Positions 60,716 through 64,000 of a stretch of DNA of 64,000 bases are shown piece by piece (positions within the stretch are counted from its first letter, which is position 1; the number at the start of each line of letters is the position of its first letter). The notes beneath the pieces are model-generated. The model had not been told where the DNA came from and did no database searches. It was given only the letters and a program-made list of their open reading frames with translations. The stretch is from positions 248,001 through 312,000 of the forward strand of contig NZ_JQGJ02000006.1 in the NCBI RefSeq assembly GCF_000802155.2. Reading direction: 5' to 3'. The position numbers and the translations under genes are program-made. This stretch comes from Pseudomonas frederiksbergensis (GTDB taxonomy: Bacteria; Pseudomonadota; Gammaproteobacteria; Pseudomonadales; Pseudomonadaceae).

Positions 60716-63700
60716 ATGGCGGACTCCCAGCCGGCTGTACAACTGATGAATCAGTTATTCAGCCAAAAGCAACGCACCGAATACGTCGCGCTTGGTGAAT
60801 ACCTCGAGAAAGGTGGCTCGATCTTTCCACTCGTGGAAAACGGTGTGAAAGGGCTGGTGAAAGATTTCGGTGTAAGCCCTGATGATGCCCGTCAGTTTTT
60901 GCGCCGGGCCAATAGCATGGCACTTTACGTGAGGCGGCAGTTCATCGAGCACGGGTTGCATGATACCGGAACTCAGGCGCAGAGCAGCCCGCGCAGCGGA
61001 TTGTTGTCGATGGTTGACGGGCCTACTTTCAACACGCTGTTTAATCCCGGCTTTGACCGCATGTGCCCACCGCAAGCGTTGGAATCCATCACGTCACCGG
61101 TCGCGTATCTGATTGAATTGTTGAGGTGGATCGAGACGCGTATCGAAACGGTGGGTGAGGAGGACGAGAAGCGGCCCCTGCATGATCGGCGTACGGACCT
61201 GAAACCGCTGTCTATCGATTTTAATGCGGTGCATCGATCGATTTCGGCGGTGGACATTATCGTCCCGGTGCTGGAAGCCTTCATCGAGGCGCATGAACCT
61301 GAGGAGCCTGAGAGGGATCTTGAGGACGCCATGACCGAGGCGCGCTATCCCAATGGCCTCCCTTATTATGAACACTGGGTCACCCTGGACACCGTCGCAC
61401 GTCATCATGGTTTGTCGGTGGGGGATTTCGCCCACCGGGTAAACCCTTCGTTTCCTTATTTTTTAGGGGGTGACGCCTGGAATGACGCTGCGGGGCACGC
61501 CCTGGCGCACGCATCGCGGCTGGGGCCTTTTCAACGACAGTTGTTGATGGAGGACGCTCCCGATTTTGACGATAGGGACGTGTATTACACCAACAACTTC
61601 GGCACTGATAACACCTACAAGCCGATCAACCTCCGCCAAGTGGATTTCTTCGGCGAGCGAACAAAACTCGATACACAAGGTCTTGAGGCCTTGTTGTCGG
61701 TACGCCGCTTCGCGCCCGTGCGCTCTGCCAATGTCAAGACATACCTCGAAGCAGAGGCGCCCGATGCACCGGAAAGCGGCCGCTCCGGATCGGTTTACCT
61801 CAATGCCAACGCTCATCCGGCTGTGCACATTACAAGTGGTGGGGCTTCGTTCTCGCACCGACTGACACTGAACGACGAAGAGCCCAATGGACTAATAGGA
61901 TTCGACCGGATTAACCGCAAGGTGCGTCTGGACCAGTGGCTGATGTTGCCGTCCGAGCAGGTGGATGCATTGCTGGTCGCCGCCATCCGCGCTGACGTAC
62001 GGGGGAGCGCAACGGACGGCACCTGGTGGATCAGCGAGGGCGTCGTGCATGCGCTGGGGCTGTTTCAATCGCTACGGGAACGTTACAGCTGTACGGCTGC
62101 GGATTTTGCCGTGTTTATCGACGAGCTGTCGATTTACGGTCGGGGTGAAAAGCTTTCGCAGTTCGATCAGATATTCAATAACCAGGGGGATTACCGCGAC
62201 CCCTTGATATTGGACAGGGGGGCTTTTCCCCTCATGCCCGACCCCGGAGTGCCCGACCTGACGGTCGCCAAGCTGTGCAGTGCACTGAACATCGATCTCA
62301 AAACCTATGCTTACCTGGCTCAAGCAATTGCCGAAGCCCATAACATCACGGATGGTCTGCTGTTGCGCACGCCTGAAATCGTGTCCAGCTTCTACCGTCT
62401 CGTGAGGCTGCCGAGGTTGTTGGGTATCACGCCGGTCGAAGGCATCCTGATGTTGACGGTACTGGGCGGCAAGCCCTGGCTCAACGGTCTGGCGGGCTTT
62501 CCTCAGCTCAACTCGACGCCAGGTGATACAGCCACGGTCGAGCCCCCTGATGTGCTTTATCTCATCTGCGCCATGCAGGCATGCACGCAGTGGTGTGCCG
62601 ATCGCAACTTTACCGTGCTTTGGATGTTGCAACAGCTGTCGCCGCCAGACGCCCGTGCAGCCACTGATGCCGAGCGCCAATTTTTTGATCAGGTGCTTAA
62701 CCTGTTGCCTGGCGTGCTGTTTACCGATTCAGCGCTGTTGGCGGCCGGGGTGCCCGCGTTGGCCGGCGCCAGTTGGCTGGATCTGTTGACGGCATTGGTC
62801 GATTCCGACGGGTTGGTCATTGCGTATCCGGGTACCGAGGAGCAATACCTGGCGTATGCGCGGACCACGCTCGATGACGCGGTGAAAGATGGCCTTGGCG
62901 AAGGGTTCGACTCCGAACGTCCGGCCATTGTCGAGAAGATGCTGGCCGTGCTGTTGCAGGTCAGGGGGGCGCAGGCGTCCGTGGTCAGGGAAACCCTGGC
63001 GGTTTATGCCGGGGTCGATTCGGCGCAAGCCATTCATGTGCTGGCATGGGCAGATGCCACGGTGCATCGATTGTTGCATCAGATACTCGTACGCGCGCCT
63101 TCGGATAACCAGCAGCCCTCGAAAAGACGCGACGAAGAGTCCGATCCTTTGTTGCTCTTGCTGGCTGACGTGCGCCGCCGGGGGGCGGTGGTGGCGAAAC
63201 TGGCGCTGAGCGCCGAATTGTTGCAGGACTACCTGGATTATGGCCATGAAGCGTGGCTGGGCCAGGACAATAAGCATGCGTTCACGATCGGGACGCTCTA
63301 CTACCTGACCGTACTCACCCATGCGTTTGAGCTCAGTGAGCAGCCGGAGCAGCAATTGCTCGATTACCTGCGCGAGGTCAATGCATTGCCTTCGCCTTTG
63401 TCGGGAGACGCCCTGTCGTTGGTCCAGCAAGCGGCGACCATCAGGCTGGCCGAGTTTTTCAACTGGAGCGTTCAAGACGTACATGAGTGCATCCGTCACA
63501 TCGCTCCGGGGGATGAAATTCTCAAAAAACTGGCTCAACTGGATCTGTTGATGCGGGTGCGGGAGCTGGCGGCGCACACCGGCATGGATGCCGTGACGAT
63601 TTTTTTGATCGGCACGCTGCCCGAGGTAATAGACCCAGCGGCCTACAAGGACGCCGCCGAGCACGCATTGCTGAGCATTTCCGAATCGAGTCCCCCAGCG

Positions 63701-64000
63701 GCGACTGTCAACGAGGCTCTGGCGCAACTCGCGACCTTGACCATTGTGGCGAGTAAAAACGAGGTGGTGCCCAATAAACCCGATGAGAAAATCATCTACA
63801 CCGTCACCCTGAAGGACGGCTCCGGGGAGGCGTTGAGCGGGGTATTCATTCACGCAAGCGCCACGCTGGGCACGATTGAAGACGTGGCGACGGACCCTGA
63901 TGGCAAGGCTGAGCTGATATTCATGCCGGGCAAAGTGATGGGTACGGAAAAACCACTGTTCTGGCTGGACCTGTTTGAACCGCAGCGCGGGCCTACCGTC
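60716..64000 (+). CDS. Tc toxin TcA subunit (5' part)
   Basis: This is the first 1095 codons of a TcA (TcdA/TcaA-TcaB-like) pore-forming subunit, open to the end of the window; full TcA proteins have about 2,300-2,500 residues. The N-terminal VRP1-type region is visible as SPRSGLLSMVDGPTFNTLFN and PPQALESITSPVAYLIELLR followed by RRTDLKPLSIDFNAVHRSIS, the hallmark of TcA alpha-helical shells. Further helical segments continue to about residue 1010. From about 1012 a beta-rich segment (VTLKDGSGEALSGVFIHASA, then TLGTIEDVATDPDGKAEL) resembles a Big_1/invasin Ig-like domain, in the place where TcA proteins carry receptor-binding inserts. AAGGA precedes the ATG. No signal peptide. Confidence 0.93.
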   Translation, partial: MADSQPAVQLMNQLFSQKQRTEYVALGEYLEKGGSIFPLVENGVKGLVKDFGVSPDDARQFLRRANSMALYVRRQFIEHGLHDTGTQAQSSPRSGLLSMVDGPTFNTLFNPGFDRMCPPQALESITSPVAYLIELLRWIETRIETVGEEDEKRPLHDRRTDLKPLSIDFNAVHRSISAVDIIVPVLEAFIEAHEPEEPERDLEDAMTEARYPNGLPYYEHWVTLDTVARHHGLSVGDFAHRVNPSFPYFLGGDAWNDAAGHALAHASRLGPFQRQLLMEDAPDFDDRDVYYTNNFGTDNTYKPINLRQVDFFGERTKLDTQGLEALLSVRRFAPVRSANVKTYLEAEAPDAPESGRSGSVYLNANAHPAVHITSGGASFSHRLTLNDEEPNGLIGFDRINRKVRLDQWLMLPSEQVDALLVAAIRADVRGSATDGTWWISEGVVHALGLFQSLRERYSCTAADFAVFIDELSIYGRGEKLSQFDQIFNNQGDYRDPLILDRGAFPLMPDPGVPDLTVAKLCSALNIDLKTYAYLAQAIAEAHNITDGLLLRTPEIVSSFYRLVRLPRLLGITPVEGILMLTVLGGKPWLNGLAGFPQLNSTPGDTATVEPPDVLYLICAMQACTQWCADRNFTVLWMLQQLSPPDARAATDAERQFFDQVLNLLPGVLFTDSALLAAGVPALAGASWLDLLTALVDSDGLVIAYPGTEEQYLAYARTTLDDAVKDGLGEGFDSERPAIVEKMLAVLLQVRGAQASVVRETLAVYAGVDSAQAIHVLAWADATVHRLLHQILVRAPSDNQQPSKRRDEESDPLLLLLADVRRRGAVVAKLALSAELLQDYLDYGHEAWLGQDNKHAFTIGTLYYLTVLTHAFELSEQPEQQLLDYLREVNALPSPLSGDALSLVQQAATIRLAEFFNWSVQDVHECIRHIAPGDEILKKLAQLDLLMRVRELAAHTGMDAVTIFLIGTLPEVIDPAAYKDAAEHALLSISESSPPAATVNEALAQLATLTIVASKNEVVPNKPDEKIIYTVTLKDGSGEALSGVFIHASATLGTIEDVATDPDGKAELIFMPGKVMGTEKPLFWLDLFEPQRGPTV

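Noticed and set aside
41047..64000. Prophage or tailocin carrying the toxin genes
   Set aside because: No capsid, tail, lysis, integrase or attachment-site features were found among or around the toxin genes.

Overview
The window reads as a chromosomal segment of a Pseudomonas of the fluorescens group. The supporting signs are high GC, tightly packed genes with ATGA overlaps, metE/metR, class I fumarase and pyruvate kinase genes of Pseudomonas type, an AruI-like arginine catabolism enzyme, and the scattered palindromes of the 'tgtggcgagggg...' and 'gtgggagcaag...' kinds that litter Pseudomonas intergenic regions. No rRNA, tRNA, insertion sequence, prophage or CRISPR array was found.

Layout. 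1-774: end of an amino-acid permease. 948-4273: a four-gene glycan-modification operon (two GtrA-like flippases, a GtrB-like bactoprenol glycosyltransferase, a GT39-like membrane glycosyltransferase). 4390-6009: FMN/Fe-S glutamate-synthase-like protein. 6224-14602: a five-gene minus-strand signalling operon (REC-PAS-GGDEF-EAL, REC-GGDEF-EAL, di-haem peroxidase, membrane histidine kinase, REC-histidine kinase), divergent from a REC/degenerate HD-GYP protein (14830-16197). 16436-18047: Nudix, LysE and GNAT genes. 18072-19328 and 22899-26881: large Ig-like proteins flanking metR/metE. 27261-35872: hydrolase, LysR, AruI-like decarboxylase with an aldehyde dehydrogenase that carries an in-frame amber codon, AraC/ABM pair, flavin reductase and a tandem-repeat exported protein. 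36174-40783: dicarboxylate-type MFS transporter behind a sigma-54 promoter, with its DctB/DctD-type two-component system. 41047-48324: Tc toxin TcB and TcC subunits. 48542-55693: fumarase, diguanylate cyclase, ferredoxin reductase, pyruvate kinase, lipoprotein, PilZ and a small DUF protein. 56136-60568: two Ig-like proteins and an unrecognised 171-residue protein. 60716-64000: first part of a TcA toxin subunit, running off the end.

The main discovery candidate is a dispersed regulon. Eight 20-bp dyads of the form CTG-N10-CAG (best copy ACCTGTCAGATCTGACAGGT, a perfect palindrome at 48399-48418) lie in the gaps before the gtr operon, the Ig-like genes, the tcB-tcC operon, the 171-residue gene and tcA, and beside a tcC remnant. 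They match the geometry of a lux box, the binding site of LuxR-type quorum-sensing regulators. I saw none in front of the housekeeping genes. The inference is that one LuxR-family protein encoded outside the window co-regulates the Tc toxin parts, a set of signal-peptide-less Ig-like proteins and an envelope glycosylation operon, although these are spread over 60 kb between ordinary genes.
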